DNA from: Pelagomonas calceolata
Lineage: Eukaryota > Sar > Pelagophyceae > Pelagomonadales > Pelagomonadaceae
Reading direction: 5' to 3'
NCBI GenBank assembly: GCA_918797485.1
Contig: CAKKNE010000004.1
Coordinates: 1,550,001 to 1,614,000, forward strand
Length of the DNA stretch: 64,000 nt
Within the stretch, counting starts at the first letter, position 1, and each line of letters starts with the position of its first letter. A model generated the notes under the pieces. The model made no database searches, was not told the DNA's origin, and was given only the letters and a program-made list of their open reading frames with translations. Made by a program: the position numbers and the translations under genes. This document shows positions 9,790 through 21,495 of this stretch, in pieces.

Positions 9790-12700
9790 TCATTTCTCAT
9801 AGAAAAGTCCAATGCAGATGTTCATCCCGGCCAATTCATTTTTCAGATACCTACATTTCTTAGTTGAATAATTTAAGATCTGCAGCAAATCACCTGAAAA
9901 CGTAGGGTATGGTGATGGATGCAAGAGTCAGAATATGTCCTTTGCCAGACGAGTTCGGCGGGTGAAGAGCGAGCACTGCTCCACACCTCGTGTCGACAAA
10001 AACACGAGCAGGATGACTGTCAGAACAAATCACGAGCCTATCATGTAGAAGGAAAGAAATGCCGTGTGCAAGCAATGAGTCTCTCTCCATTTCACCCAGA
10101 CGGATTCCACCATGTCTTTTCCGACCTTTGACGGGTTGTTGTGTGAGTGGATGTACAGGACCGGTCCCACGAACTTGCGATTTGTCAGATACCATATGAC
10201 GCAGGCGCTGATAGTATACAATCCCCACGAATATCTCCATGCGCATTAATAGACCAGATAGTCCCGAGTAAACCTGTCCAAATTATATATTCCAATAGAT
10301 CTTGATCTCCACGCAGCTATTGAGACTGGTTCAGATCCAAAATATTCATAGCCAGCCGCACAAAGCTGGGAACCTGGGAAGTGGGATCTAGAAGAAACGG
10401 AAGAGTGAAATGCACCAAAGAAGTCTACAGCTTTACGATGTTCTTGAAATGCAAATGGCGTGCCATCGTGGAAACGACCACATGACGCAGCGGATTTCCC
10501 AGCCATTGATTCAATGAGCATCCCAATAGTCATTCGCGATGGGAACCTTGAGTCGCAAAAATACTGCTAGAGAAGTAGATACAAATAACATACGCATGTG
10601 GGTTTATGATGATGTCAGGTGTAAGTCCTGACTCGCAGAACGGCATATCACATTCAGGCCATAGAACAGAGAGAACACCTTTCTGACCATGTCGTGACGA
10701 AAACTTGTCCCCAATGACTGGTCTGCGAGGATAACGCAATGTGATGCTAGCTCTGTGTTGAGTAATATCTTTCCTGTTTTCGTTGCACCTGGGACCGGAG
10801 GGTCAATTCTAACACACCCAGGAATGACGACGGGAGGTGCCCTAGAAAGCGTATCGCGTCGACGTAGGCATTCTCCGTGTCTTTGTGTGCTCCAATGATG
10901 TGCTCATTGCAGTTCTCAACGAATGCACACCACAGCGGATCTCCTGGTCCAATCTTCTGCCCAACCGACGGTAACCCATCTTCTCCTAGCATTGGAGCAA
11001 CATACTCAGGGCCATCAGCTGTGTTCTTTGCACCATTATTCGCAGGTTTCATGACAGTATTCTTATTGCCAAAACAAAGTAGGCTAGTTTTACCCAGGGG
11101 GCCCTTCCTACGCTCGGCCTCTGCAGTAAGATCAACAAGCAGCGTCTTATAGACAGTCCCGTGGCCAAAGCCTCGCTCAAACGCAGATTTATTGATAATC
11201 ATTGCATCCTCCATATCGTATCCAGTATATGACACAACCGCAACAATAGAATTCGTCCCCTGGGCATTGAGATCAAGCGTTAAGTTGTGATAATCTCGGG
11301 TGCAGACAAGAGGGGACTGTGGTGTCAGGAGCCGATACATTTTGTGATCACCCCGATGATAAAAAGAATGCGAAGGTGTCCCCATAGTTTGCTTTCCCAT
11401 CTGGCATTGGTACATGTTGCGAGGAGACTGATTGAAGTCTGAAAAAGGTGTCAGGGATGCGAGGAAGGAAAGCATGACTGTGGGGTCTATTTCTGCATGA
11501 GTCTCAGTGACAATGGTCGATATGTTGTCTTCAGGCAACGATAAGCCTGATTTAGTGCACGATATTTGCAACGTGCTTTGTTCAAATGGACCAATCAGTT
11601 CAATCTGTGCCGTCAGGCCACACTGCAACACTGGGCGCACAAGCCGAGCAGGTTGTGAGAATAGGTACAAGCCGGAAAATGGACAAGAGGCACTCAGTCC
11701 TTGTTGTTTGACGTGAGCAATTTCAAGTGTTGTATCAATCCCTATCGCACTGAAAGCCTTGACCTTTAAGCGCCTTAGCACCCAAGATATATTGGCACAC
11801 ACTTCATCTGGTGCGGATCCAAGCACAAAGCCATCAAGGCAGACATGAAGATGGTCGCTCATGCATTTCCAGCTAGTTGTGCATCCTGTTGAATTAGCTC
11901 TACCATTCTTGGCACCATAACCAAGTGACAAAGTTCGCGTCGGTAACATCCCTAATGATATTAGTATGTCAATCAATAAGATACGCCAATTCTTCGTGTT
12001 TGCCGCCATATTACTGCTGTTGCAGACAACGTGTGTTTTAGCAGAAATATGCGACAACAATCCGCATGGGGCACCATCTGGCGTGTGAACAGGGCAAAGA
12101 AAGCCCCAAGCCTCAGGCAAAAGTTTACGGACACTTGTTGTTTTCATGGTGGTGAAGAATTGACCACGATGTACTGAACGGAAGTGGCTCAAGTATCTCC
12201 ACTTATTCAATCGTTCTGCGACTATAGCAAAACCTGTTGTTTGTTGTAGATCCAATCCACTGGAAGAAATTAGATTCCCACTGGCGATGAAGGAAGAAAT
12301 CTTCGACCCCACGACTCCAACGTATCGTCCGAGGATTTTACTACAATATGGCAAAATGTTTTGGTGGATATTTAAGGAACTGTGTGTAAGATCATTTTTA
12401 GCATCACGGCGCATATGAGCTATTGATTGTCCAAGAGTGTCTTCCATCTTCTCTCTGATATAAGCGCTTAGAATGTGTCCTGGCATAAGCAACTCCTGGT
12501 GGCTGACTGAATCCATGTTATCCTCACAGCATTTAGCGTGTACAAAACTGTGCAACTTGCGAGACATGAGTGCAAGAACATCTTGCTTGGCAGACCAGCT
12601 GTTTACGTGCACAGCAATATATCGCTCTAGAAAGAATAGTCCAAACACATCATCGTCAGCATCTTCCGGGAGATTCTGGCGAAAAAGGCTGGCACACATG

Positions 12701-13780
12701 GTGCCCAGTAACGCCAAGGGATTAGCTTTGGTTGAAGATTGATTGGTAAAAAAACCTGCACAAGTGGTGAGATTTACAACGGATAAGAAACAAGGAGGCT
12801 GGCTAGAACTCTGTTTGCTGCCTTCATCTCGAGGTGTGCCCGTGCTTATCGCATGGGAAAAATTACCTTGATCATAAAGATCAGGCATCAGGGCATTGAG
12901 AACGACAACCAGAGGTATCATCAAATCCTGTTTGCGTACAGAAACTCGAAGACGCATACTTCCATTTGAAAGATAGTGTAAAGTCATGGTGCAAGTTGAC
13001 TGATCTGATCGGGCGCAACGCATTGTCACCGCGTATCTAAAATTATTGTGTGAAGGTAACGCTAAATGTCATGAAGCGTACTGGGTATAAAAGGCTCCGC
13101 GTCCTCTGTACACAGGTCGCTGTATTGCCATTGGCATGTTTCGCATCGGCACCTAAGTTGCCGAATTGTTGGTCGCTCTGAAGTGATGATATGAACTCAT
13201 GTGGTGAACTTGAATTAACCTGAGGACCTTTTCCAGACCGTTGATTATGAAATAGCCGCCAAGCTCATCACATTCCTGTGTAGCAAATATTAATCAGCTG
13301 AGCACAGTCAAAAAGTTCTCTGGCGTAGCCCACACACCTCACGGGCAGCAACTAATCCGGCTTCATCTAAGCCCGAGAGGTGACATCTGCGAACAGGGGT
13401 AATTTGCGATGTCCAACTAACTATTAGCACCTATTGGAGAGAACCATGATGGGTAAATACCCTGCTGTCCGGGTAATGGTCCCTCGATCATCAATGCCAT
13501 TCATACCACACTTAAAACTGGCAGTCATGGGCGCTGAATAAGTAATCTTTCGTTCTCGACATTCTCTTGGGGTGATTATTGTTTGGGGATCCTTGTTTAG
13601 TATCGGATAATCAATTGCGATGGCAGTCATTTGCAGCATAACTTGAAGCCTCTCGTGACATCCATCAAAGGCGCATTCATGTGGAAGCGCGCAATCCACA
13701 GCACTACTTAGGTCATGCTGGAGGAACTGATTGAAGCTGTGGAGATGATGGACGGCCGCGGATTGCATCAGACGGACCAT
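9790..13780 (-). CDS. POLR1B: RNA polymerase I second-largest subunit (RPA2/RPA135)
   Basis: This subunit forms half of the catalytic cleft of RNA polymerase I, which transcribes rRNA in the nucleolus. The start is ATG at 13780 ([20 protein letters not shown]). Spliced N-terminal exons give [32 protein letters not shown] and a junction into [14 protein letters not shown]. The main exon (13029-10747) carries [19 protein letters not shown] and [18 protein letters not shown], typical of Pol I rather than Pol II or III, and [20 protein letters not shown]. Later exons give [20 protein letters not shown] (hybrid-binding region) and [13 protein letters not shown]. The last exon ends [19 protein letters not shown] before TGA at 9790-9792. 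Clear introns include 44 nt after the first exon, 53 nt before VYSGL and 43 nt at 9851-9893. The splice near 10750-10800 could not be fixed. The C-terminal zinc ribbon looks degenerate (see findings). Confidence 0.93.
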
Positions 13781-14079
13781 GCACGAAGCAAGCCTTGGCG
13801 CTGCTGCTATGTGCCGGTTATCGTTCCGGGTGTACCGGGTCGGAAGTCAAGGGCCACGAGCTCAAGTCAGCACCTGCCCCCGCACGTAACCCGCGGGGAG
13901 TACTCTCGAGTGACCTAGCCCCCAGAGGGTAGAGCTAACTCTACTAAGCGTGCGTCGACGGTCGATCGTAAAAGCGTGCGTCGACGTCGGTGTGAGCGGG
14001 CCGTTGGTGAGTCTCGAATTGCCGCCGACGAGGTGGAGGCCGTCGATCTGTGTCGTGATTCCTGCATTGGTCGCAGCAA
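13781..14079. promoter_or_regulatory. Shared divergent promoter region RPA2 / NUBP1
   Basis: Two start codons face away from each other across 299 bp. The interval contains an exact 15-mer direct repeat, AAGCGTGCGTCGACG, at 13946-13960 and 13972-13986. Each copy includes the palindrome GTCGAC, and the spacing is 26 bp. No TATA box is evident. A regulatory role is inferred from position alone. Confidence 0.35.
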
Positions 14080-15299
14080 ATGAAGTGCGTCGGGCCAGAT
14101 AGCGAGCAGGCAGGCAAAGCGAAATCGTGTGTTGGTTGCTTAAATCAGTCAGCCTGTGCGAACAATGCAAGGAACAGCGGCGATCTGACAGCCGAGCTTG
14201 TCCATGAACGACTCTCTGGTGTGAAACATGTAATCATGGTACTATCGGGCAAGGGTGGGGTGGGTAAATCTACTGTTTTTGGTATTCCTCGTCAATTACG
14301 CATTATTCGTATCATGACTATAGCCGACCACAGGTTTCATGCCAACTAGCAGCAGCTTTAGCAAATGAAGGCAGGGATGTGGGCCTCTTAGACATAGATA
14401 TTTGCGGTCCTTCCGTACCACAGATGCTCGGACTAAAGGGACGAGGAATTCATCAGTCATCTACGGGATGGACGCCAGTTTTCGTTGATGTCGGAGCAGG
14501 CACAGGCGAGCTTGGTGTTATGTCAGTAGGATTTATGCTCCCTGATGATGACAATGCAGTTATTTGGCGTGGTCCACGAAAAAGTGGCCTTATTAGACAA
14601 TTCCTCATCGAGGTGGACTGGGGTAAGTAAACGGGGTGGTCTGCCACTGATGTCTAACCTCCTACTTTCTGGATATTTCGCTTTGTAGGCGAGCTAGATT
14701 ACCTCATAATCGATACGCCACCCGGCACATCAGATGAGCACATCTCTGTTGCTCAGTACCTAAAGATGGTAGATATAGGCGCAATTGTTGTGCGGGACCA
14801 GAGTCAATCTAGAATCGAGCTGGACGCATATGCGCTTTAGGTGACAACACCCCAAGAGGTGTCTATGCAGGATGTTCGCAAAGAGCTTAACTTCTGCGCC
14901 AAAACCAAGATCAGGGTTATTGGTGTGTTGGAAAATATGAATCAACTACTCATTCCTCTTTCCCATCTCAACTTTGTCGAGAGGAAGACCGGAAGAGATC
15001 AAACGGAATATGTCCGCGGGGTCCTTCAGCAGTGTGATCTCCAGCAGTGCGATGCTTCTATTACAATATTTCAGTGTGCCCTGGACAATTCGCCCCAGTC
15101 CATGGCAGCCCGCTTCAATGTACCATACCTTGGCGCTTTGCCGCTTGACCCTTCCTTGCAGCGGGCCTGTGAATCAGGCACATGCCTTGTCTGCCAATGT
15201 CAGCAGCATAGCCCAGCGTTTACTCCATTTGTCAGACTTGTAGACACAATGCTCTCTATTATCACTGCCAACAAAGCCAAAATACCCAGCCAGGCATAG
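14080..15299 (+). CDS. NUBP1: Cytosolic Fe-S cluster assembly P-loop ATPase NUBP1/Nbp35
   Basis: The NUBP1-NUBP2 complex is the scaffold that builds [4Fe-4S] clusters for cytosolic and nuclear proteins. ATG at 14080 begins [17 protein letters not shown]. Cysteines 3, 17, 20 and 26 form the C-x13-C-x2-C-x5-C N-terminal cluster site that separates NUBP1 from NUBP2. The deviant Walker A is [12 protein letters not shown], followed by [20 protein letters not shown], then [14 protein letters not shown] and [19 protein letters not shown]. Introns 14275-14333, 14623-14688 and 14790-14840 (59, 66 and 51 nt) restore the frame at each join. The C-terminal part reads [19 protein letters not shown] and stops at 15297-15299. 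The expected CPxC cluster-bridging motif after ENM is not seen in normal form; cysteines lie in QQCDLQQCD instead. A further unrecognised intron there is possible. Confidence 0.9.
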
Positions 15300-16276
15300 A
15301 CCAATCAAGCATCATCTTTCGCCTATTTGCTGCTGGTCTCAGCTGGTCTTCACCTCCTGCAGAGTAGCTGCATGCAGTGACTTCGGAGTTCGTCTGGGGG
15401 GCGCGGTGATTCTGGTAGAAACTTGAAATTTACCTGACAGCGCGTCGCGAACTGTTTTCGGCGAACTTGGAAGGCGAACTGCTTGTGGCACCTTCGAGAG
15501 CGCACGGATACGCCCTGTGCGCCGTCGAGGCCGTGGCGCGCGTCAGGCGTTGCGGCGCGTCGCACGCCCTTCCTTCATAGACAGGCAAAATGCAGCAAGA
15601 GTTAGAGTCTCGTAAACAACGCAAAATTCCCGCGGGTGAGATTAGCGAAAGACCCTGCCTCTAAGGCGGATGAGGACGCAGCAGGTCGAGCCTGGAATAC
15701 GTGCAGGAACGCCAAGGCAAGTACCAAGGCATGACGCCGCGGACGGCCCGGCACAGCCCAGACCCGCCCGGGTAATAGTCGATCATCGGATGCCCCCCCC
15801 CTGCAAATCACCCTCCTATTTATCCGCCATTCACCCGTGTGGTCACCTCCGGGGCGTGCTAGCTAGCCTAGCGTGCGAAGGGCGGCCGATCGTATCTCTT
15901 AGATAGATTCTCTATAACTAGGCGTCTTGGCTGCGGGCGAATTGAGCCAAAGGGGCGAGCGAAACGATTTGGCCTGGCAATTTTAGTGGCCTGCGAACGT
16001 CGCGCCAGTGCCAGTGGAAGTGCCAGTGGCGTTTCGTGCCGCGTCAGGCGACCTATCTGCAGCCCAGCGGGCACCCGGCCGCGCCTACGCATCCTCCCTA
16101 CACCACAGGTACCCGAGGGCCCCTGGGGGACCAAATTACCAGCAGAATGGACTTCGCGGCGGAAAGTGACCCCTCTCCCCCCAGCCCGGTCGCGGGGCGT
16201 ACAAAGGGCTCTTTGGGACCCCGCAGCAAAATCGCCGCCGGCCAAGTGGCTGGTCCGACTCGAATCTCGAATATAA
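15300..16276. other. Repeat-derived spacer
   Basis: No gene was seen. Nucleotides 15635-15765 are a diverged copy of 53765-53900: both contain GTGAGATTAG, an ACGCCAAGGCAAGT core and CCCGGCAC. CCAGTGCCAGTGG motifs occur near 16010-16030. The 214-codon open frame on the minus strand at 15868-16509 runs antisense over the LINE fragment and is not supported as a gene. Confidence 0.45.
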
Positions 16277-17185
16277 TTCCGCAACAACATCTTGTCGTTG
16301 GGCCCTCGGGATTTCCTCGTTCGCCGCGTATACGACGGCCTGATGAATGATTCTAAAGGTCGCGGTTCGTCGAGGAACGGGGCTTTGTTCCTGGAAAATC
16401 TTGCGTTGGAAGCGAATTGGCCCGGGCCTCTGAAAAAACCGGCCGCGAAAAAGTTCGCCAATGAATACGTCGCATCGCGCCGAGTTTCCGAGCTCGCCGG
16501 CGGTTTCAAGAGAATGTCGACCCTTCATAATATGAGCAATTGGGTCGAGAAGGAACGTTTCGGCTTGCCGGAATATTTACTCAGAACGTGCCCCGCGTCT
16601 CTCCGGGAAGGGCGGAGGCTGAAAACGAAATTCCGATTGGGTTGCCACGATCTTCGAAGCTCGAGTTGTCGAATGCAGCTCGTCCGTAACGCGCAATGCC
16701 CTTGTTGCGAATCTCGCGAGTCGGAAACTATCCAACACACGTTGTTTGAATGCACAGCCTTTGAGGAAGAACGCGAGGTATTTCTTTCGAGATTATACTC
16801 GGTTCGCCCCCTCGCACGGCAATTGAATGATGAGTACCGTTGTCGGCTGGTCATGGGGCACAAGTTACCCCGGGAGATTGAAAAAACGTTGTATCGGTAT
16901 TTTATTGCTATTTCGAAGCTCCGGTTGGGTATCCTGACCGAGCAGGGAGAAGGCTCTTAGGAGCTTGTTCCTTTTTTTAGGTCTTCCTCCGACCTGACCT
17001 AGTTTGCGCGCGACTTAGACGTTGGAAAGCGTCCGAAACGTCCCGTCAGAAGCGGGAGTAAATTTATGGAGGTCTGAGGGGGGTCCGTGGCTACCTATGA
17101 CTACCTTTACTTCAACTTCAGGTTGACGTCACTGGAAGTTGAAGCCGAGATACTACGGAGAGCTAAAACCCGCGCGGTAGGGGGG
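16277..17185 (+). mobile_element. 5'-truncated LINE (non-LTR retrotransposon) 3' end
   Basis: An open frame from 16277 to the TAG at 16958-16960 gives about 227 residues. It ends with the zinc-binding region found downstream of reverse transcriptase in LINEs: CPCC, then ETIQHTLFEC, i.e. a CCHC pattern with H and C five residues apart. No polymerase motifs (e.g. YADD) are present upstream, where a TAA closes the frame, so this is a truncated insertion. A 3' UTR of about 225 bp follows (16961-17185). The UTR recurs inverted at 51905-52130, and the last six codons plus early UTR recur at 63541-63590, so it belongs to a multicopy family. Confidence 0.75.
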
Positions 17186-17193
17186 CTGTAGTC

Positions 17194-17775
17194 TTGGAGG
17201 GCCCGCGCGCGGTGACGGGGGTGGTGCGGGTTTTCCTTGCACCAGAGAGTGCCCCCAACCCACCACCCGCGCTGGTATCCTATGATAATACGCCTAGCGT
17301 CCTAAAGGCCGCTCTCGGACGAGTTCGAATCCCCGCGGTCGGCGTCGCGGGCCATAAGTCCATTCCACTGGCGTGGCGCGTCGGCGCGTCATTCCAACGT
17401 CCGCTGGAATGCATACGTACGTCATACCGGTCGAATTTTGTCGATAGGTACCCAAGCGGCCCGCGATCGACATTCACCGAATATGCTCCCGACCGGCGCG
17501 GGTTGACATGTGGCGACGGATAGCTGGTGGACTCCTGGAGGTGCATCGCTGTTTGCGTTGGTCAGGCGCTTCTCTACCAGCAATTTGGAGATCTGTTCGC
17601 AGTCGCGCGCCGATTTAGGGCCTTCGCAGAGCACCAGGCTTTTGGGCACTCGCAGACCGCCGAGGCGGCTAGCTTTCAACGCGCGCTCTTTACGCCAGGC
17701 GCGGACGAGTTCCTAGGACCTCCACACGCGCTGGCGGCACAAATGCGGCTCCACGCTAGCCGTAGAGTGCCCCCA
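17194..17775 (+). repeat. Dispersed repeat X, copy A
   Basis: This segment is present in inverted orientation at 48255-48835 with high similarity. Shared blocks include TTTTCCTTGCACCAGAGAGT, CGTCCTAAAGGCCGCTCT, TTCCAACGTCCGCTGGAATG and CACACGCGCTGGCGGCACAAATG. It directly follows the LINE 3' UTR here, and the same order is kept in the inverted copy, so LINE tail and X were probably copied together. Open frames through it are not conserved as genes. Confidence 0.75.
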
Positions 17776-17781
17776 AAATGG

Positions 17782-17935
17782 CTGTCGACGTAGAAACCCG
17801 CGAGCTCAGGAGGCCCGGGGCTCGATCGCAAGTGATTTATCTTTAGCTTTGTCTTAAACTCCCCAGCCTTAGTGCTCTTCAGGCTGCTCCAAACAGCGCC
17901 ACCTCGTCGGCGTTTCGCCCACAGCAACGACGCAC
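17782..17935 (+). repeat. Dispersed repeat Y, copy 1
   Basis: CTGTCGACGTAGAAAC at its start, TTTCTTTAGCTTTGT-like sequence in the middle and CGTTTCGCCCACAGCAACGA at its end recur in the same order at 21565-21693. The intervening sequence is diverged and has indels. Function is unknown. Confidence 0.6.
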
Positions 17936-19082
17936 GACACGCTTTTCGTTTGGTTAGGGCGATGCACTGGCGGCCGGCGCGAGGATGTACGCACGGAGGA
18001 GCAAAGACTCGGCGTTGTTCGGCTCGGCGCTGCAGAAAACTAGTAGGATAGACCACGCACCTTGATGAAATGTAACGTTGCCAGAGTCCATTAAAGAAGA
18101 GAAGTCCGTGGGGCGAAATATTGGTTTCGACGCGGCCGCGGGTGGTCCAGGGCGCACTGCGCTCTCGCTGGACCGAGGTCGTTGGGGATCTACGTGTAGC
18201 GGTCGACGTCACGTCAAAATAATTCACGCATAGCTACGTGTACCATCCGCGACGCGCCGCGGGACGCTAATAGGTCATTTTTCCTATCTTGTTTTTCCTT
18301 TACCAGCATAGGCAAGTCGTCGAATGGAGTCTCTAACGGTGCTAAAACCGGTTGTAGATCGGCGTGAAATGGCTGTCCTAACTGCTGGACCATAGTCCTC
18401 GAGGCCCCCGCGTTTGCGTGTCGTTTCACCGACTCCGGTTTGATGTCGGAGTGGAGGACGTAGGTCGAGTACGGGTCCCTTTCCCCAAAACCCTACGCGC
18501 AAACTAGAGTGTGTCGCACTAGTATTTATTTATTTATTTATTTATTTATTAATATTAGGCTGTTGATATTAGGAACTCCCTCGTAGCGTGCGTACCCGCT
18601 GCCTACTCTCAGTTGGCTAAGGAGAGCTAGTACATGATCATGTAACTTGAAAGGGGCTCGGACTCGGAAGTGATTCAAGTGAACAGAGGATTTTTCAGAT
18701 AATAAGCGACAGACGCCGCCCAAGGCCGGTGACTGGACCTTTGGGTGTGTGCAGGATCTGCCTTACTCGTCTCCGTGCCTTTTTCTTAATTTCAACGGAT
18801 GACGACGTCCGGGCGCCGCCGCACGTCGCCGCTACTCCAAACCCGACGACTTCGACTACACGGGCACGCAACCAGGTGACCAATGACCTTCGTCCGTATG
18901 AGGCGGGCGCAGGCGGGGGTAGAAGTGTGGCAGCGGTAGAGCGTGGGAGTATAATAGATTAAAATTGGGGTTGAGCACTGAGGGTTCAAGCGGCACGGCA
19001 GCGGGGGTTCTCCCAGCTTGTACTATGCCGGATTTAAAAGCATTCGATAAATGTACTGTCAGGTGGCTCTAGGCAACTTCCT
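17936..19082. other. Gene-free spacer with an ATTT microsatellite
   Basis: No supported gene was seen on either strand. An (ATTT)n microsatellite occupies about 18523-18550. The short open frames overlap on both strands and show no protein-like pattern. Confidence 0.5.
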
Positions 19083-21495
19083 TCACGTGTAGTTTGTCGG
19101 AGGTGAAAACTGAACGTCTATGTCCTTCAGTGAAATTTCCTGAAGTTGCTCAGTGGGAACACGTAGGTCTCCAATATCTGTCGTGACAGAAAAGCGCAAC
19201 TTGCATGCGAGCGAATTGGCAGTTTTACGGGTAGGGAGGCGCCGAAAGAGTACGTAGCAATGGCCAGTAGAATTACAGGTAAGCAACTTCAACATAACTT
19301 CTCCGTCATGAATATAATCCTCCACATTCCCAAGGGACTTGGCATGTACGTGGACACTCTTAATACGCTGACCATTGGGTTTATTTGTAACATGGAATTG
19401 AAGTACAAGATGCGACTCAAAGAGGTAGCCAACGCAAGCAACATGGCAGCAATGAATGCCTTCCCTAAATTCCTCGAGTACTACAGGTTGAAGCGACCTG
19501 AGGATCTTCCCCAAAGCTTCAAGCCTCGGAACTGACAACAATTTGTAGTACCGTATTAATTGGCGTTGTGTACCCTCGTGCTTAAGATCCGCATATTGCA
19601 CACGCAAGAGATTACGTTTGACAATTGCCGCTCGTCTTTCGGACTCGGTGAAATGAAGTAGATCCTAGGGCGCAAGAGTGAATATTTGAAATAAAAAACA
19701 GCGCGCCGCGAGCATACTTTGACAAGGTTTGAGCAGAGAGTCATACTCACGTTTTCAGGGCAACATTCTATTGCATTAAGAGGATGAATGCGACGAAAAT
19801 TACGGCGAATAACATCAACTGCATGCTCAAGGGGTTGGAGGCATTTGCCCGTATGTGCACGCGACGCGTAGCGTCTAGCAAGCCTCACATAAATATCAAG
19901 TGCGCTTTCCACCTCGTCTGACTTCACAATCTGCGGCATATTTTTGGCAGCAAGCCAGATAGTACTGGAGTATATCTCTGCGAGATTGTCATCTGAAAGT
20001 TTAAGAGCGTAAACATCCAAGACGGCAGAATGGGCAGCAAGTTGCGACAATATCAGCGCCTTTTCGTGCAGGAACCCCCCGGGTAGGCGCGAGAGCAGAA
20101 AATTGCATTCATATTTGTCTGAATATCGCAGAAAGTTGCGCAGTCGTGTTCGATACAGGTGCACCATCACGGGATCAACTGCAGCAAAAAGTTTGACTTG
20201 GTCAAGAAGAGTGGTCGCAAGCTCCATGTGCAATATAGCAGGTTCCTCGCCTGCGTATATAACATGCTCTAGATATGCACAAGCCACTGATGCTCCACTG
20301 TGCAGAGGAAATTGCCCCACTTGTTCAGGCACGGCGCAACCTTTACTGCATTGCAATGGCGATCCAACATAGTGAAGACTCGATTGAACATCCTTGGCTG
20401 CGTTGAATGAACCACCCTTCAAATCTAGTTTCTTCATCCAGGCAGCTATGCCAAGAGTCGCCATACCTGCATGAAAAAAAAACTCAACTAAAAGTCTGAC
20501 GCATGTTAGCACCTCGAGAACTCGTATGGGGTGGTTGGTCACTATCAACGTCATCCTTTTTACCAGACATGTCAGCGCCGGTAAAAATGGCTAGGCCCAA
20601 CGCAGGTGCTTGATAAAATACTGAAGCAACATGTTCTCGCACCATTGACACTAATGTTGGCTTTCTGGAGAACCACAGCCAACGCAAATACCTTGCTTTC
20701 CATCGCCAACCTTGAGTGCAATTCCACCTCGAATTTTCTTGCCAGTTGCACATGTCCATGATTAGTGTCAGAGCACGTTTATGTGCATGCTTGCTTCTGT
20801 ACAGCCAGAGAAGCGGCTCTACGTATGTAGGACCACCTGCAGCCATCAAAGTCGCAAGTGACTCAAGGTCACATGACTGAGCTGGATCTCGCAGCAGGGA
20901 AATAGTATCTTGAAGTCGGGGGGGGGCGCACTGAAGTCTCGCAGCAGCAAGCATGGTATCAACGAGTACAAGCCTGCAACACTTTACTGCGCCATATTCA
21001 TTTGATATCGGATCAAAACTATGTGCCAGTAACCAATTTCGCATAGTCTGAAAGTAAGAGACAACGGCCGCGGCGGTGCGTTTTAGCGTGACTCCTCTAA
21101 GCACCAATTTAGACAGAAATCCAAACCATTTCTCTGGATAACTTCGTAGCTTGTAGCCCGTTGGAATAACCTTCTTTTCCGAATCCAGCTCGATGTTAAA
21201 ACCGGATGGCCAAATGATGGCATAAAACTCAGCGACCGTTTCGGGCGCCGTCAATGCATCTAACCAGTGTTGTAACGCACGTTCTAATTCCCCATGCGAG
21301 TAAAGTGCGTAAGCGCACCTAAGTCGAGTATGGTAGCGTACATTACCCATGGAGCTATCTGTGAGTTGAATGTACGCACCGCTCTTCAATCAGTTGGATG
21401 TCTTCTTTGGGGCTATCTGTGAGCATGCAGAATGCAAGCGCATTTTGGTACTGCGCGTTATTTAGCAAGTCTTGCACCTGGTCTTTGACACTCAT
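19083..21495 (-). CDS. VPS39: VPS39-like tethering protein, N-terminally truncated, with gamma-COP-like tail
   Basis: VPS39/Vam6 is a HOPS subunit that tethers late endosomes and vacuoles. The first visible exon (ATG 21495) reads VKDQVQDLLNNAQYQNALAF, then after a ~66-nt intron CAYALYSHGELERAL. The array continues with LLWLYRSKHAHKRALTLI, YLEHVIYAGEEPAILHMELA, FLLSRLPGGFLHEKALIL and DVYALKLSDDNLAEIYSS, the conserved VPS39/TRAP1 clathrin-heavy-chain-like region. A following exon gives FTESERRAAIVKRNLLRVQY. The N-terminal CNH/citron domain (normally several hundred residues) is missing; repeat Y begins 70 bp upstream. A 42-nt intron then leads into about 150 residues resembling the gamma-COP appendage (LEALGKILRSLQPVVLEE, FESHLVLQFHVTNK, EISLKDIDVQF) in place of the usual C-terminal zinc motif. 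It may be a chimera or a decaying pseudogene. Confidence 0.7.

Noticed and set aside
15868-16509. 213-codon minus-strand open frame
   Set aside because: It runs antisense across the LINE fragment and repeat spacer, is rich in Arg/Pro as expected from GC-rich sequence, and has no family pattern.
17310-17345. tRNA B-box-like string GAGTTCGAATCCCC in repeat X
   Set aside because: The flanking five bases do not form a T-arm stem and no acceptor or anticodon arm could be folded; the copy at 48.7 kb has lost the string.
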